A DNA stretch of 64,000 nucleotides from Marinobacter sp. JH2 (GTDB lineage Bacteria > Pseudomonadota > Gammaproteobacteria > Pseudomonadales > Oleiphilaceae). Position 1 is the first letter of the stretch, and each line of letters begins with the position of its first letter. Made by a program: the position numbers and the translations under genes. Shown piece by piece: positions 37,693 to 47,096 of the stretch. The stretch lies in contig NZ_CP037934.1 of assembly GCF_004353225.1 (NCBI RefSeq), positions 2,480,001 through 2,544,000 on the forward strand. The letters are read 5' to 3'. The notes beneath the pieces were generated by a model, which was given only the letters and a program-made list of their open reading frames with translations, did not search any database and was not told the origin of the DNA.

Positions 37693-38040
37693 TTAGAATT
37701 GCAAGCCAGCTTCACGAGCACCGTCGGCCAAAGCCTGAATGCGACCGTGATAACGGTAACCTGAGCGGTCAAATGCGACCTTCTCAATGCCTGCCGCCTT
37801 AGCGCGTTCAGCAATCAGCTGACCCACTTTTTTGGCGGCGTCCACGTTACCGGTTGCACCCTGGCGCAATTCCTTATCCAACGTGGAAGCAGTTGCCAGC
37901 ACTTTGCTGCCATCTGCTGAAGTAACCTGGGCATACATATGACGCGGCGTGCGGTGAACGCACAAACGGTCAGTACCCAGCTCACGAATCTTCATGCGCA
38001 CTTTACGTGCGCGACGCAGTCTTTCGTTATTCGCGCTCAT
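37693..38040 (-). CDS. rplR: 50S ribosomal protein L18
   Basis: 115 residues (E. coli 117), ATG at 38040. The start [39 protein letters not shown] and the end [27 protein letters not shown] match L18. It binds 5S rRNA with L5 and L25 in the central protuberance. It lies 9 bp after rplF and 12 bp before rpsE. Confidence 0.97.
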   Translation of the reverse strand: MSANNERLRRARKVRMKIRELGTDRLCVHRTPRHMYAQVTSADGSKVLATASTLDKELRQGATGNVDAAKKVGQLIAERAKAAGIEKVAFDRSGYRYHGRIQALADGAREAGLQF

Positions 38041-38049
38041 AGTCCCGCC

Positions 38050-38583
38050 TTATTTCTTCTTGGCTTCTTTGCGTCTTACCTGCTCATCCGCATAACGAAC
38101 ACCTTTGCCCTTATAAGGCTCGGGCGGACGGAACGCGCGAATGTCTGCAGCGACCTGGCCAACCTGTTGCTTGTCGATACCGCGAATTACAACTTCCGTG
38201 TTAGACGGAGTTTCAGCGGTAACACCCTCGGGCAGCTCATATTCGACCGGGTGAGAAAAACCCAGTGTCAGATTGAGCTTTTTGCCTTGCGCCTGAGCAC
38301 GGTAACCTACGCCTGCCAGCTGAAGCTTGCGCTCCCAGCCTGTAGACACGCCGTTAACCATATTGTTAACCAACGCCCGAGTAGTACCAGCAAGAGCGCG
38401 GGACTTTTTAGCACCATCGCGAGCTGCAAAGCGAAGACGACCGTCTTCCTGCTTTACTTCAACCAATTGGTGAATAGTGAGTTCAAGTGCTCCTTTGGAG
38501 CCCTTTACATTGATTTCCTGTCCGTTCAGCTTAACCTCAACACCGGAAGGCAGCACGACAGGATTATTGGCAACCCTGGACAT
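38050..38583 (-). CDS. rplF: 50S ribosomal protein L6
   Basis: 177 residues, the same as E. coli L6. [33 protein letters not shown] is the N-terminal repeat. The C-terminal repeat carries the L6 signature [15 protein letters not shown] (about 153-167), which binds near the sarcin-ricin loop. It is needed for late 50S assembly and EF-G function. It is 9 bp after rpsH. Confidence 0.98.
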   Translation of the reverse strand: MSRVANNPVVLPSGVEVKLNGQEINVKGSKGALELTIHQLVEVKQEDGRLRFAARDGAKKSRALAGTTRALVNNMVNGVSTGWERKLQLAGVGYRAQAQGKKLNLTLGFSHPVEYELPEGVTAETPSNTEVVIRGIDKQQVGQVAADIRAFRPPEPYKGKGVRYADEQVRRKEAKKK

Positions 38584-38592
38584 GTGATTCTC

Positions 38593-38985
38593 CTAGAATA
38601 CGGTGCAGATGACTTCGCCACCCACGCCAGCAGCTCGTGCGGCGCGGTCTGTCATAACGCCCTTGGACGTTGAGACAATCGCGACTCCCAGACCACCGGA
38701 TACTTTCGGCAGTTCCCCAGCGCCTTTGTACTGGCGCAGACTCGGACGACTAACCCGCTTGATCTCTTCAATAACCGGCTTACCGCCGAAGTACTTCAGG
38801 TTGATCGTTAGCTGGGGCTTCGCGTCAGCTGAAACGGAAAACTCTCCAACGTAACCTTCGTCCTTAAGGACCTGGGCTACGGAGATTTTCATTTTGGAAG
38901 ACGGCATGACCACATCGGCCTTCTCTGCCATCTGGGCATTACGAATACGAGTAAACATATCCGCAAGCGTATCTTGCATACTCAT
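38593..38985 (-). CDS. rpsH: 30S ribosomal protein S8
   Basis: 130 residues from the ATG at 38985 ([18 protein letters not shown]), the family start; a longer frame to 39042 is rejected. The C-terminal signature is [24 protein letters not shown], with the conserved STSKG loop. S8 binds the central domain of 16S rRNA; in E. coli it also represses the spc operon at a site in the rplE region. Whether that structure exists here was not checked. E. coli S8 has 130 residues. Confidence 0.97.
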   Translation of the reverse strand: MSMQDTLADMFTRIRNAQMAEKADVVMPSSKMKISVAQVLKDEGYVGEFSVSADAKPQLTINLKYFGGKPVIEEIKRVSRPSLRQYKGAGELPKVSGGLGVAIVSTSKGVMTDRAARAAGVGGEVICTVF

Positions 38986-39073
38986 TACAATGAGTCTCCT
39001 GATCTTTTTAGTTGTGCAGCGGCGCGCCGCACCGCTTACCAACGGGCTCCTGACCGAAGTCAGGATGCCTGTC

Positions 39074-39379
39074 TTACCAGCTTGCCTTGGTCAGCCCTGG
39101 AACGTCACCGCGCATGCCGTATTCACGGAGTTTAATCCGTGAAAGTTCGAACTTACGCAGAACGCCGTGAGGACGACCAGTCACCTGGCAACGATTCCGA
39201 AGACGTGAAGGGCTCGCATTGCGAGGCTGCTGCTGCAGCTTCATCTGTGCGTCCCAACGCTCTTCGTCGCTGGTATTAGGGTTTTTGATAATCGCCTTGA
39301 GCTCCGCGCGCTTGGCTGCGTACTTAGCCACAGTCTGCTCACGCTTCAGCTCACGGTTTTTCATTGAAACCTTAGCCAT
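39074..39379 (-). CDS. rpsN: 30S ribosomal protein S14 (zinc-free form)
   Basis: 101 residues, exactly the E. coli length, with [31 protein letters not shown] and the C-terminal [42 protein letters not shown]. There is only one Cys, so the CXXC zinc motif is absent and this is the long C-minus form. S14 is in the 30S head and is needed for late assembly. It lies 12 bp after rplE; the gap to rpsH is 88 bp, longer than most in the operon. Confidence 0.98.
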   Translation of the reverse strand: MAKVSMKNRELKREQTVAKYAAKRAELKAIIKNPNTSDEERWDAQMKLQQQPRNASPSRLRNRCQVTGRPHGVLRKFELSRIKLREYGMRGDVPGLTKASW

Positions 39380-39391
39380 GTCACTCGTTCC

Positions 39392-39931
39392 TTATTTCTT
39401 GAACGGAAAGCCGAAGGCTTTCAACAGTTCGCGACCTTCGTCGTCGGTACCGGCAGAGGTAGTGATGGTGATATCCAGCCCGCGGACCTTGTCGACTTTG
39501 TCGTACTCGATCTCAGGGAAGATGATCTGCTCACGCACACCCATGCTGTAGTTACCGCGACCGTCGAAGGATTTCGGATTGAGGCCACGGAAGTCACGAA
39601 TGCGGGGAACCGCAATGTGAACCAGGCGATCAAAGAAATCCCACATGCGCTCACCGCGCAGGGTCACTTTACAACCAATCGGCCAACCTTCACGGATTTT
39701 AAAGCCCGCTACGGATTTTCTTGCCTTGGTCACAACAACTTTTTGACCTGCCAGACGCTCAAGATCTGCGACAGCATTTTCAATAAGTTTTTTGTCACCA
39801 ACAGCTTCACCGACACCCATGTTCAGGGTGATTTTCTCGATACGCGGAACCTGCATAACGTTCTTGTAGCCGAACTCTTTCTGCAGGGCGGGTACCACTT
39901 CCTTTGAATACTGCTCTTTCATGTTAAGCAT
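39392..39931 (-). CDS. rplE: 50S ribosomal protein L5
   Basis: 179 residues from the ATG at 39931 ([13 protein letters not shown]), giving the same length and alignment as E. coli L5; a second ATG nine bases on would also be readable. The conserved core is [20 protein letters not shown] (about 25-44), and the end [14 protein letters not shown] is typical. L5 binds 5S rRNA and forms a bridge to the 30S subunit. A GGTGGTGG stretch lies upstream of the start. It is 15 bp after rplX. Confidence 0.97.
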   Translation of the reverse strand: MLNMKEQYSKEVVPALQKEFGYKNVMQVPRIEKITLNMGVGEAVGDKKLIENAVADLERLAGQKVVVTKARKSVAGFKIREGWPIGCKVTLRGERMWDFFDRLVHIAVPRIRDFRGLNPKSFDGRGNYSMGVREQIIFPEIEYDKVDKVRGLDITITTSAGTDDEGRELLKAFGFPFKK

Positions 39932-39946
39932 CGTAACCACCACCGC

Positions 39947-40267
39947 TTACTGGTTATCGACAGGTTCTTTCGTGGACTTGAAGATCCGCACTTTAGTGCC
40001 GTCTTCCTTAATCTGGAAGCCAACACGATCGGCTTTGCCGGTCTGCGGATTAAAAATAGCCACGTTGGAAGCCTGGATAGGCGCTTCTTTTTCGACGATA
40101 CCACCTGGGGTGCCGAGCATCGGGTTAGGCTTTGTGTGTTTCTTGATCATATTGATACCAGAAACAATCACGCGACCGTCGTCCTGAACCTTCAGGACTT
40201 TACCACGTTTCTCTTTGTCTTTCCCCGCGGTGACGATTACTTCGTCATCTCGTTTAATCTTTTTCAT
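39947..40267 (-). CDS. rplX: 50S ribosomal protein L24
   Basis: 106 residues (E. coli 104), ATG at 40267. It begins with the KOW motif [46 protein letters not shown] (about 3-48), which binds 23S rRNA domain I. L24 is one of the two assembly-starting proteins of the 50S subunit. It lies 17 bp after rplN and 15 bp before rplE. Confidence 0.97.
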   Translation of the reverse strand: MKKIKRDDEVIVTAGKDKEKRGKVLKVQDDGRVIVSGINMIKKHTKPNPMLGTPGGIVEKEAPIQASNVAIFNPQTGKADRVGFQIKEDGTKVRIFKSTKEPVDNQ

Positions 40268-40284
40268 AACCGGCCTCTGGTCCT

Positions 40285-40653
40285 TTAAAGTACTTCGGGT
40301 GCCAGTGAGATAATCTTCATGAACTTTTCGTTTCGCAGCTCACGAGTAACCGGTCCGAAGATACGGGTACCAATGGGTGCGTCCTGAGTGTTCAGAAGTA
40401 CCGCCGCGTTACCGTCAAAACGGATCAAAGAACCGTCCGGACGACGCACACCCTTACGGGTACGTACTACAACAGCTTTAAGGACCTGGCCTTTCTTCAC
40501 CTTGCCGCGTGGGATGGCTTCCTTAACGGTTACCTTAATGATATCCCCAACGCTGGCATAACGCCGGTGAGATCCGCCCAGGACCTTGATACACATAACT
40601 TGACGTGCACCGCTGTTATCCGCGACTTCAAGCATTGTTTGAGTCTGAATCAT
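40285..40653 (-). CDS. rplN: 50S ribosomal protein L14
   Basis: 122 residues, normal for the family. [41 protein letters not shown] is the diagnostic start, and [26 protein letters not shown] the end. L14 lies at the subunit interface and is the docking site for the silencing factor RsfS. It is the first gene of the spc operon in E. coli; here only 18 bp separate it from rpsQ, so no separate spc promoter is likely in that gap. Confidence 0.98.
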   Translation of the reverse strand: MIQTQTMLEVADNSGARQVMCIKVLGGSHRRYASVGDIIKVTVKEAIPRGKVKKGQVLKAVVVRTRKGVRRPDGSLIRFDGNAAVLLNTQDAPIGTRIFGPVTRELRNEKFMKIISLAPEVL

Positions 40654-40671
40654 GGTTGTTCTCCGGGCGAA

Positions 40672-40938
40672 TTACACCTTGGAAGCGCGTTCGGTGACCT
40701 CAACCAGAGCCCAGCTCTTAGTCTTGGAGACCGGACGGGTTTCCTCGATGGTTACGGTGTCGCCGATGTTGCACTGATTGCTTTCATCGTGCGCATGGAT
40801 CTTGGTTGAACGCTTCATGTACTTACCGTACAGAGGGTGTTTCACCTGACGCTCAACCAGGACCACGATGGATTTATCCATCTTGTTGCTCACGACCTTC
40901 CCGCTCAGAGTTCTGGCAGTTTGGGTAGCTTCGGTCAT
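40672..40938 (-). CDS. rpsQ: 30S ribosomal protein S17
   Basis: 88 residues from the ATG at 40938 ([19 protein letters not shown]), with AGGACAG upstream; a start at 40959 would overlap rpmC. The OB-fold has the signature [34 protein letters not shown] (about 19-52) and [18 protein letters not shown]. It is a primary binder of the 16S 5' domain. It starts 1 bp after the rpmC stop and ends the S10 set before rplN. Confidence 0.97.
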   Translation of the reverse strand: MTEATQTARTLSGKVVSNKMDKSIVVLVERQVKHPLYGKYMKRSTKIHAHDESNQCNIGDTVTIEETRPVSKTKSWALVEVTERASKV

Positions 40939-40939
40939 G

Positions 40940-41131
40940 TCACTGTCCTGCCTTTTCATTCATTACCGTTTTAACGCGCGCAATGTCGCGTTTCACGTTG
41001 CCGAGGAGGTGAGACTGATTCAGCTGACCTGTCGCTTTACGCATACGCAGGTTGAACTGCTCCTTCAGGAGGTTGATCAGCTCGCTGTTCAGCTCCTCAA
41101 CGGACTTTTCACGCAGCTCTGTTGCTTTCAT
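40940..41131 (-). CDS. rpmC: 50S ribosomal protein L29
   Basis: 63 residues, the E. coli length. The start is the ATG at 41131, whose A is shared with the rplP stop (TGATG), with GAGGACGG upstream; a GTG three bases earlier is possible. The helical hairpin is [58 protein letters not shown]29 is at the tunnel exit next to L23 and helps bind the signal recognition particle. Confidence 0.96.
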   Translation of the reverse strand: MKATELREKSVEELNSELINLLKEQFNLRMRKATGQLNQSHLLGNVKRDIARVKTVMNEKAGQ

Positions 41132-41544
41132 CACATCACCGTCCTCGTTACAAAGGTGGTCTGTACAGGCAGTTTGGCCGCTGCCAATGTGAAGGCTTCC
41201 CGAGCCAATTCCTCGGATACACCTTCCATTTCGTAGAGCATGCGACCTGGCTGAATTTCAGCCACCCAATACTCGACAGAACCCTTACCTTTACCCATTC
41301 GAACTTCAAGTGGCTTACCAGTGATCGGCTTATCCGGGAAAACCCGAATCCAGATCTTACCGCCCCTCTTGATCTTACGAGTCATGGTACGACGCGCTGC
41401 CTCAATCTGACGCGCAGTTATACGTCCACGGGTTGTCGCTTTCAATCCGTATTCACCGAAGCTCACCTTAGTAGCTCGCTGAGCAAGACCGGTGTTACGG
41501 CCTTTCATTACCTTGCGAAATTTGGTGCGTTTTGGTTGCAGCAT
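41131..41544 (-). CDS. rplP: 50S ribosomal protein L16
   Basis: 137 residues, the family length. [36 protein letters not shown] begins the chain; the body includes [56 protein letters not shown], the L16 signature. L16 is needed for correct A-site tRNA placement. Its stop overlaps the rpmC start by one base; rpsC ends 12 bp upstream. Confidence 0.98.
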   Translation of the reverse strand: MLQPKRTKFRKVMKGRNTGLAQRATKVSFGEYGLKATTRGRITARQIEAARRTMTRKIKRGGKIWIRVFPDKPITGKPLEVRMGKGKGSVEYWVAEIQPGRMLYEMEGVSEELAREAFTLAAAKLPVQTTFVTRTVM

Positions 41545-41556
41545 AAGAGTGCCCCT

Positions 41557-42240
41557 TTACTTAGAACCTTTCTTCCCAGAGGCTTTCTTGTCAGCACGGA
41601 CCTGTTCCATACCACCAAGAATCTCACCTTTGAAGATCCATACCTTCACGCCGATAACGCCGTAAGTGGTGTGCGCTTCATAGGTTGCGTAATCAATATC
41701 TGCACGCAATGTGTGCAGAGGAACACGACCTTCGCGATACCACTCGGAACGTGCGATTTCAGCACCCCCAAGACGACCACCAACCTGAATCTTGATACCC
41801 TTGGCACCCTGACGCATGGCATTTTGAACCGCACGCTTCATAGCGCGACGGAACATCACACGACGCTCGAGCTGACCGGCAACGTTTTGCGCTACCAGGC
41901 GGGCATCCAGGTCCGGCTTGCGGACTTCTTCGATGTTGATGTGCACAGGCACACCCATCATGTCGCTAACTTCACGACGCAGACGGTCAACATCTTCACC
42001 CTTCTTACCGATAACAATACCGGGACGGGCGGTATGGATCGTGATCCGGGCGTTCTGAGCAGGGCGCTCGATCACGATCTTGCTGACAGACGCCTTAACC
42101 AGACGCTTGTCGAGGAATTCGCGAACCTGAATATCGTTCAACAGGTTTTTCGCGTAGTCCTTTTTGTCGGCGTACCAAACTGAGTTGTGCTCTTTAATCA
42201 CACCCAGGCGTATGCCGGTCGGATTTACTTTATGACCCAT
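41557..42240 (-). CDS. rpsC: 30S ribosomal protein S3
   Basis: 227 residues (E. coli 233). It starts [29 protein letters not shown]; a KH type-2 domain follows with the loop [19 protein letters not shown] (about 73-91), and the C-terminal half holds [54 protein letters not shown], the S3 signature. S3 is in the 30S head at the mRNA entry and has helicase activity. It is 11 bp after rplV. Confidence 0.98.
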   Translation of the reverse strand: MGHKVNPTGIRLGVIKEHNSVWYADKKDYAKNLLNDIQVREFLDKRLVKASVSKIVIERPAQNARITIHTARPGIVIGKKGEDVDRLRREVSDMMGVPVHINIEEVRKPDLDARLVAQNVAGQLERRVMFRRAMKRAVQNAMRQGAKGIKIQVGGRLGGAEIARSEWYREGRVPLHTLRADIDYATYEAHTTYGVIGVKVWIFKGEILGGMEQVRADKKASGKKGSK

Positions 42241-42251
42241 CTGAGCATCTC

Positions 42252-42584
42252 CTACTTGTCGGCGACCTTGACGGTGATATGACAGGTGCGCTTCATAATA
42301 CGGTCAGCGCGCCCCTTGGCTCGAGCTTTGATTCGCTTGAGCGTTGGGCCTTCATCCACCATGACAGTGGAGACCCGCAGATCATCAACGTCTAGACCTT
42401 CGTTGTGCTCAGCGTTAGCGATGGCAGATTCAAGAGCTTTCTTGATCACACCAGCCGCCTTCTTCGGGCTGAAAGTCAAAATGTTCAGGGCGTCCTCAAC
42501 AGCCTTGCCGCGTACTTGGTCAGCGACAAGACGCGCTTTCTGAGCTGAGAGGCGAGCGCCCTTATACTTGGCTGCTACTTCCAT
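42252..42584 (-). CDS. rplV: 50S ribosomal protein L22
   Basis: 110 residues, the E. coli length, from the ATG at 42584 ([26 protein letters not shown]), with GAGGTAAT upstream; the longer frame to 42662 overlaps rpsS and is rejected. The tunnel-lining beta hairpin is in [30 protein letters not shown], which helps shape the peptide exit tunnel and is a site of macrolide-resistance changes. It is 16 bp after rpsS. Confidence 0.97.
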   Translation of the reverse strand: MEVAAKYKGARLSAQKARLVADQVRGKAVEDALNILTFSPKKAAGVIKKALESAIANAEHNEGLDVDDLRVSTVMVDEGPTLKRIKARAKGRADRIMKRTCHITVKVADK

Positions 42585-42600
42585 TTCTATTACCTCAGGA

Positions 42601-42876
42601 TCAGCGTTTAGCTTTCTTGTCGGCCGCATGACCACGATAAGTACGCGTTGCCGCGAACTCACCCAGCTTATGTCCTACCATATCTTCGGTGACATAAACC
42701 GGCACGTGTTGCTTGCCGTTGTGGACTGCAATGGTCAGGCCTACCATCTCTGGGAAAATTGTCGACCGGCGGGACCAGGTTTTAATTGGACGCTTGTCGC
42801 TTTTTTCCAGAGCTGCCTCGACCTTCTTCAACAGATGCAGGTCTATAAAAGGACCTTTCTTTAAAGAACGTGGCAC
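42601..42876 (-). CDS. rpsS: 30S ribosomal protein S19
   Basis: 91 residues (E. coli 92). The start is a GTG at 42876, with GAGGTAATT upstream. The chain begins [23 protein letters not shown] and carries the S19 signature [33 protein letters not shown]19 is in the 30S head, touching S13 and the A-site finger bridge. It lies 23 bp after rplB. Confidence 0.97.
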   Translation of the reverse strand: MPRSLKKGPFIDLHLLKKVEAALEKSDKRPIKTWSRRSTIFPEMVGLTIAVHNGKQHVPVYVTEDMVGHKLGEFAATRTYRGHAADKKAKR

Positions 42877-42899
42877 AGCAATTACCTCTATGTAGTCGT

Positions 42900-43727
42900 T
42901 TACTTGGCCGAACGACGACGTACTATCATCTTATCAGTACGTTTGTTCTTACGAGTCTTATGCCCTTTGGTCGGAACACCCCACGGAGTAACCGGGTGAC
43001 GTCCACCAGAGGTACGCCCTTCACCACCACCATGCGGGTGGTCAACTGGGTTCATAGCAACACCACGTACTGTTGGACGTTTACCGCGCCAACGTGATGC
43101 ACCCGCTTTACCAAGCTGCTTCAGACTGTGCTCACTGTTGGATACTTCACCCAACGTGGCGCGACAATCTACAAGCACCTTACGCATTTCACCTGAACGC
43201 AGGCGGATAGTGGCGTAAGCCCCTTCCCTTGCAACCAGCTGTACGGATGCGCCCGCAGAGCGAGCCAGCTGAGCACCTTTGCCAGGCTTGAGTTCGACGC
43301 AGTGAATCACTGAACCAACCGGAATATTCCGGAGCGGCAAAGTGGAACCCACCTTGATCGGCGCGTCGACGCCGGAGCGCACAGGATCGCCAGCCTTCAT
43401 ACCTTTAGGAGCGATAATGTAACGACGCTCGCCATCGGCATATTTGACCAACGCAATGTGCGCTGAACGGTTAGGATCGTATTCCAGGCGCTCAATGACC
43501 GCCGGGATACTATCTTTAGTCCGCTTAAAATCGATTACACGGTAGTGCTGCTTGTGACCACCACCAATGTGACGACTGGTAATACGGCCATTATTATTAC
43601 GGCCACCAGTCCTACTCTGTGCTTCTACCAACGACTGGTATGGGCGCCCTTTGTGCAAATCCGGGTTGTAAAGCTTTACAACGTGACGGCGTCCGGCAGA
43701 TGTTGGTTTGGTCTTGACGATCGGCAT
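42900..43727 (-). CDS. rplB: 50S ribosomal protein L2
   Basis: 275 residues (E. coli 273). It begins [66 protein letters not shown], and the highly conserved C-terminal part is [46 protein letters not shown], with the catalytic-region His near 230 (HGGGEG). L2 supports peptidyl transfer and subunit joining. It is 17 bp after rplW. Confidence 0.98.
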   Translation of the reverse strand: MPIVKTKPTSAGRRHVVKLYNPDLHKGRPYQSLVEAQSRTGGRNNNGRITSRHIGGGHKQHYRVIDFKRTKDSIPAVIERLEYDPNRSAHIALVKYADGERRYIIAPKGMKAGDPVRSGVDAPIKVGSTLPLRNIPVGSVIHCVELKPGKGAQLARSAGASVQLVAREGAYATIRLRSGEMRKVLVDCRATLGEVSNSEHSLKQLGKAGASRWRGKRPTVRGVAMNPVDHPHGGGEGRTSGGRHPVTPWGVPTKGHKTRKNKRTDKMIVRRRSAK

Positions 43728-43744
43728 ATTACGACCCCTTTACC

Positions 43745-44038
43745 TTATTCCACATCCAGAAAATCGATGTCCTGACCTTCTGCCAGCTTAACGTAAGCCT
43801 TACGAATGTCATTACGCTTGCCGAACCCGCGGATAGTGCGCTTAAGCTTACCCTTACGGTTCAGAACCTGAACACCTTCTACGGTGACGTTGAACAACTG
43901 TTCAACGGCTTTTTTGATCTCGGGCTTGGTCGCATCAGGGGCAACACGAAAAACCACCTGACCGTGCTCCGCTACGCGAGAAGCTTTCTCTGACACGAGT
44001 GGTCCAAGCAGGACCTTGTAAATACGTTCCTGATTCAT
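43745..44038 (-). CDS. rplW: 50S ribosomal protein L23
   Basis: 97 residues (E. coli 100). [90 protein letters not shown] is a full L23 pattern. L23 is at the exit of the peptide tunnel and docks trigger factor and the signal recognition particle. Its ATG overlaps the rplD stop by 4 bp (ATGA), so the two are coupled. Confidence 0.97.
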   Translation of the reverse strand: MNQERIYKVLLGPLVSEKASRVAEHGQVVFRVAPDATKPEIKKAVEQLFNVTVEGVQVLNRKGKLKRTIRGFGKRNDIRKAYVKLAEGQDIDFLDVE

Positions 44039-44640
44039 CCCAGCATCTCCTCGATCTTCTTCAGAGCGGGAACAGTGACCACGACCTTCTCGTAGGCAAC
44101 CAGGCTAACAGGATCCAGACCCGCAACGTCGCGAACATCCACGTGAGGAATGTTACGAGAAGCAAGGTGCAGGTTCTGCTCAACGGTCTCGGATAGAATC
44201 AGGGCATTGGAAACACCCAGTTCTTCGAGCTTCGCTGTGAACACCTTGGTTTTAGGAGTATCGACGCTCATCTCGTCAACCACTACCAGACGCTCCTGAC
44301 GAACCAGCTCGGAAAGGATCGAGCACATGGCCGCACGGTACATCTTACGGTTAACTTTCTGTTCAAAGTCGCGAGGCTTAGCAGCGAACGTTACGCCGCC
44401 TGAACGCCAGATCGGGCTACGAATGGTGCCAGCACGTGCACGGCCGGTACCTTTTTGACGCCAAGGCTTCTTACCACCACCTCTGACTTCAGAACGTGTC
44501 TTCTGAGCCTTGGTACCCTGACGGCCAGCTGCCATGTATGCAGTAACCACCTGGTGAACCAGAGCTTCGTTAAAATCTTTGGCAAATGCAGCGTCGGAAA
44601 CAGAGATTCCCTTGCCACTACCAGTAATTGTCAATTCCAT
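44035..44640 (-). CDS. rplD: 50S ribosomal protein L4
   Basis: 201 residues, the E. coli length. [37 protein letters not shown] is followed by the long tunnel loop [46 protein letters not shown] (about 44-89) and a C-terminal globular part. L4 lines the peptide tunnel. In E. coli it represses the S10 operon by acting on the rpsJ leader; a leader of about 55 bases is predicted here, shorter than the 172 bases in E. coli, so the mechanism may differ. Confidence 0.97.
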   Translation of the reverse strand: MELTITGSGKGISVSDAAFAKDFNEALVHQVVTAYMAAGRQGTKAQKTRSEVRGGGKKPWRQKGTGRARAGTIRSPIWRSGGVTFAAKPRDFEQKVNRKMYRAAMCSILSELVRQERLVVVDEMSVDTPKTKVFTAKLEELGVSNALILSETVEQNLHLASRNIPHVDVRDVAGLDPVSLVAYEKVVVTVPALKKIEEMLG

Positions 44641-44651
44641 CGAACCGCTCC

Positions 44652-45290
44652 TCAGGCTTTGACTGCAGGCTTGATGACAACATCGCCGCCAGTTGCGCCG
44701 GGTACGGCACCACTTACTAGCAGCAGGTTGCGCTCGGCATCGACACGGACAATCTTGAGGTTTTGCACGGTAACCTGCGCATTACCCATCTGACCGGCCA
44801 TCTTTTTACCCTTAAATACCTTACCCGGAGTTTGGTTTTGACCAATGGAACCCGGAGCACGGTGAGAAAGGGAGTTACCGTGGGTAGCATCCTGCATGGA
44901 GAAGTTCCAGCGCTTAACACCGCCCTGGAAGCCCTTACCCTTGGAGCGACCAGTGGCATCAACCACTTGACCGTCTTCGAATACAGAGACTGTCAGCTCG
45001 CCGCCAGCGGCCAGCTCTTCACCTTCACCATCTGCCAAACGGAATTCCCAGGAACCACGACCAGCTTCAACGCCAGCTTTTGCGTAGTGACCTGCTTCCG
45101 CCTTAGTAACACGGGAGGAACGACGAGAACCTACGGTTACCTGAACTGCGCGGTAGCCGTCGTTTTCGAGAGTTTTAAGTTGTGTAATCCGGTTGGGCTC
45201 AACCTCGATTACTGTAACAGGCAACGCCTGTCCATCTTCCGTAAAAATACGGGTCATACCGGCCTTACGACCGACAACACCAATTGCCAT
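44652..45290 (-). CDS. rplC: 50S ribosomal protein L3
   Basis: 212 residues (E. coli 209). [38 protein letters not shown] opens the chain. The central loop reaching towards the peptidyl transferase centre is [58 protein letters not shown]; the modified Gln (in GSIGQ) is kept. It is an early 50S assembly protein. GAGGTGAAAC precedes the ATG. It lies 75 bp after rpsJ. Confidence 0.97.
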   Translation of the reverse strand: MAIGVVGRKAGMTRIFTEDGQALPVTVIEVEPNRITQLKTLENDGYRAVQVTVGSRRSSRVTKAEAGHYAKAGVEAGRGSWEFRLADGEGEELAAGGELTVSVFEDGQVVDATGRSKGKGFQGGVKRWNFSMQDATHGNSLSHRAPGSIGQNQTPGKVFKGKKMAGQMGNAQVTVQNLKIVRVDAERNLLLVSGAVPGATGGDVVIKPAVKA

Positions 45291-45365
45291 GTTTCACCTC
45301 TTAAGTGTACGGGGCTCGCACCCTCTATGGCCTATGACAGTTACACACTCTAATACCAAACGGTA

Positions 45366-45677
45366 TTAGCCGAGGCTGATCTGAACGTCTACACCTGCTG
45401 CCAGGTCCAACTTCATCAGAGCATCCACTGTCTTTTCCGTAGGCTCAACAATGTCGAGCAAACGCTTGTGCGTACGAATTTCATACTGATCACGCGCGTC
45501 TTTGTTGACGTGCGGGGATACCAGTATCGTGTACTTTTCCTTCCGCGTCGGCAGAGGAATAGGACCACGAACTTGAGCGCCGGTCCGCTTAGCGGTATCG
45601 ACGATCTCCTGCGTGGACTGGTCGATTAGACGATAATCAAACGCCTTCAACCGGATTCGAATTTTTTGGCTTTGCAT
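45366..45677 (-). CDS. rpsJ: 30S ribosomal protein S10
   Basis: 103 residues, the E. coli length. [92 protein letters not shown] is a full S10 pattern. S10 is in the 30S head and also pairs with NusB (NusE) in antitermination. It is the first gene of the S10 operon; a strong sigma-70-like promoter lies 62-90 bp upstream. Confidence 0.98.
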   Translation of the reverse strand: MQSQKIRIRLKAFDYRLIDQSTQEIVDTAKRTGAQVRGPIPLPTRKEKYTILVSPHVNKDARDQYEIRTHKRLLDIVEPTEKTVDALMKLDLAAGVDVQISLG

Positions 45678-45738
45678 GATGCACCAAACTCCACTCGTAG
45701 CAGCTACTAGTTAGCCGACCTTCAAAAAAAGGAGCCGC

Positions 45739-45767
45739 ATTGTATGCATAATACCCAACCGTGTCAA
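45739..45767 (-). promoter_or_regulatory. Sigma-70 promoter of the S10 operon
   Basis: On the minus strand TTGACA (45762-45767, full consensus) and TACAAT (45739-45744) are 17 bp apart. The predicted start is near 45732, about 55 bases before the rpsJ ATG. Part of the -35 lies in the right arm of the inverted repeat at 45754-45793. Confidence 0.8.
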
Positions 45768-45793
45768 CTGCCGAAGCAATGGACACGGTTGGG
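45754..45793. repeat. 12-bp inverted repeat at the S10 promoter
   Basis: CCCAACCGTGTC (45754-45765) and GACACGGTTGGG (45782-45793) are perfect complements around a 16-base loop. One arm covers most of the -35 hexamer. It could be an operator, or a second terminator for tufA with a TATTATG tail on the minus strand. Confidence 0.7.
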
Positions 45794-45814
45794 ATAGCTT
45801 TGCGACCTAAACAG

Positions 45815-45846
45815 AAAAAGGGGCTGAGAATATTCAGCCCCTTTTT
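45815..45846 (-). terminator. Intrinsic terminator after tufA
   Basis: AAAAAGGGGCTGA (45815-45827) and TCAGCCCCTTTTT (45834-45846) form a 13-bp stem; on the minus strand it ends in five T. It lies 19 bp after the tufA stop and divides the str operon from the S10 operon. Confidence 0.92.
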
Positions 45847-45864
45847 CCTGATCAACCGAGCATA

Positions 45865-47061
45865 TTACTCGATGATCTTGGCAACAACACCGGCGCCAAC
45901 GGTACGGCCGCCTTCACGAATCGCGAAGCGCAGACCATCTTCCATGGCGATCGGGGCAATCAGAGTAACAACCATCTGAACGTTGTCACCTGGCATTACC
46001 ATTTCAACACCTTCCGGCAGTTCACACGATCCGGTCACGTCTGTGGTACGGAAGTAGAACTGAGGACGGTAGCCCTTGAAGAATGGAGTATGACGACCAC
46101 CTTCTTCTTTGGACAATACGTACACTTCACACTCGAACTTGGTGTGCGGGTTGATAGAACCCGGCTTACACAGAACCTGACCACGCTCAACGTCGTCACG
46201 CTTGGTACCACGCAGCAGAACACCTACGTTCTCACCCGCACGACCTTCGTCGAGCAGCTTACGGAACATTTCAACGCCAGTACAAGTTGTCTTCACGGTA
46301 TCTTTGATACCAACGATTTCAACTTCTTCACCAACCTTGACGATACCGCGCTCTACACGACCGGTTACAACAGTACCACGGCCAGAGATAGAGAATACGT
46401 CCTCGATCGGCATCAGGAACGGCTGATCAACAGCACGCTCAGGATCCGGGATGTACGCGTCCAGAGCTTCTACCAGCTTCTTAACAGCGGTAGTACCCAT
46501 TTCGTTGTCGTCTTTACCTTCCAGAGCCATCAACGCAGAACCGGTAACGATCGGAGTGTCGTCGCCCGGGAAGTCGTACATGCTCAGCAGGTCACGAACT
46601 TCCATCTCAACCAGCTCAAGCAGCTCTTCATCATCAACCATGTCCGCTTTGTTCAGGAACACAACGATGAAAGGAACGCCAACCTGACGAGACAGCAGGA
46701 TGTGCTCACGAGTCTGCGGCATAGGGCCGTCAGCTGCGGAACAAACCAGGATCGCGCCGTCCATCTGTGCCGCACCAGTGATCATGTTTTTAACATAGTC
46801 AGCGTGGCCCGGGCAGTCTACGTGTGCGTAGTGACGGGTCGGAGAATCGTACTCAACGTGTGAAGTGGCGATGGTTATACCACGTGCACGCTCTTCCGGT
46901 GCGTTATCGATCTGGTCGAAAGCACTTGCAGAACCTGTACCCCAAACTTCGTGACATACACGAGTCAGAGCAGCGGTCAGAGTGGTCTTACCATGGTCAA
47001 CGTGACCGATGGTACCGACGTTTACGTGCGGCTTACTACGTTCAAATTTTTCTTTAGACAC
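45865..47061 (-). CDS. tufA: Elongation factor Tu, copy A
   Basis: 398 residues. GTPase motifs are GHVDHGKTT (G1, 19-27), DCPGHADY (G3, about 81-88) and NKAD (G4, about 136-139), followed by the two beta-barrel domains with the [16 protein letters not shown] segment. EF-Tu carries aminoacyl-tRNA to the ribosome as a GTP complex. The start is a GTG at 47061 with GAGGTG upstream. The protein is identical to the tufB product at 62435-63631, and the DNA differs only at the start codon and two silent third positions near the 3' end. It is the last gene of the str operon, with its own terminator. Confidence 0.98.
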   Translation of the reverse strand: MSKEKFERSKPHVNVGTIGHVDHGKTTLTAALTRVCHEVWGTGSASAFDQIDNAPEERARGITIATSHVEYDSPTRHYAHVDCPGHADYVKNMITGAAQMDGAILVCSAADGPMPQTREHILLSRQVGVPFIVVFLNKADMVDDEELLELVEMEVRDLLSMYDFPGDDTPIVTGSALMALEGKDDNEMGTTAVKKLVEALDAYIPDPERAVDQPFLMPIEDVFSISGRGTVVTGRVERGIVKVGEEVEIVGIKDTVKTTCTGVEMFRKLLDEGRAGENVGVLLRGTKRDDVERGQVLCKPGSINPHTKFECEVYVLSKEEGGRHTPFFKGYRPQFYFRTTDVTGSCELPEGVEMVMPGDNVQMVVTLIAPIAMEDGLRFAIREGGRTVGAGVVAKIIE

Positions 47062-47096
47062 GGTTACACCTCTTCCTGTTTCTTAAGTCCTGGGGA

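Noticed and set aside
41122..42183. A 353-codon open frame opposite rplP and rpsC
   Set aside because: Covers two well-defined ribosomal protein genes in antisense; codon mirror only.
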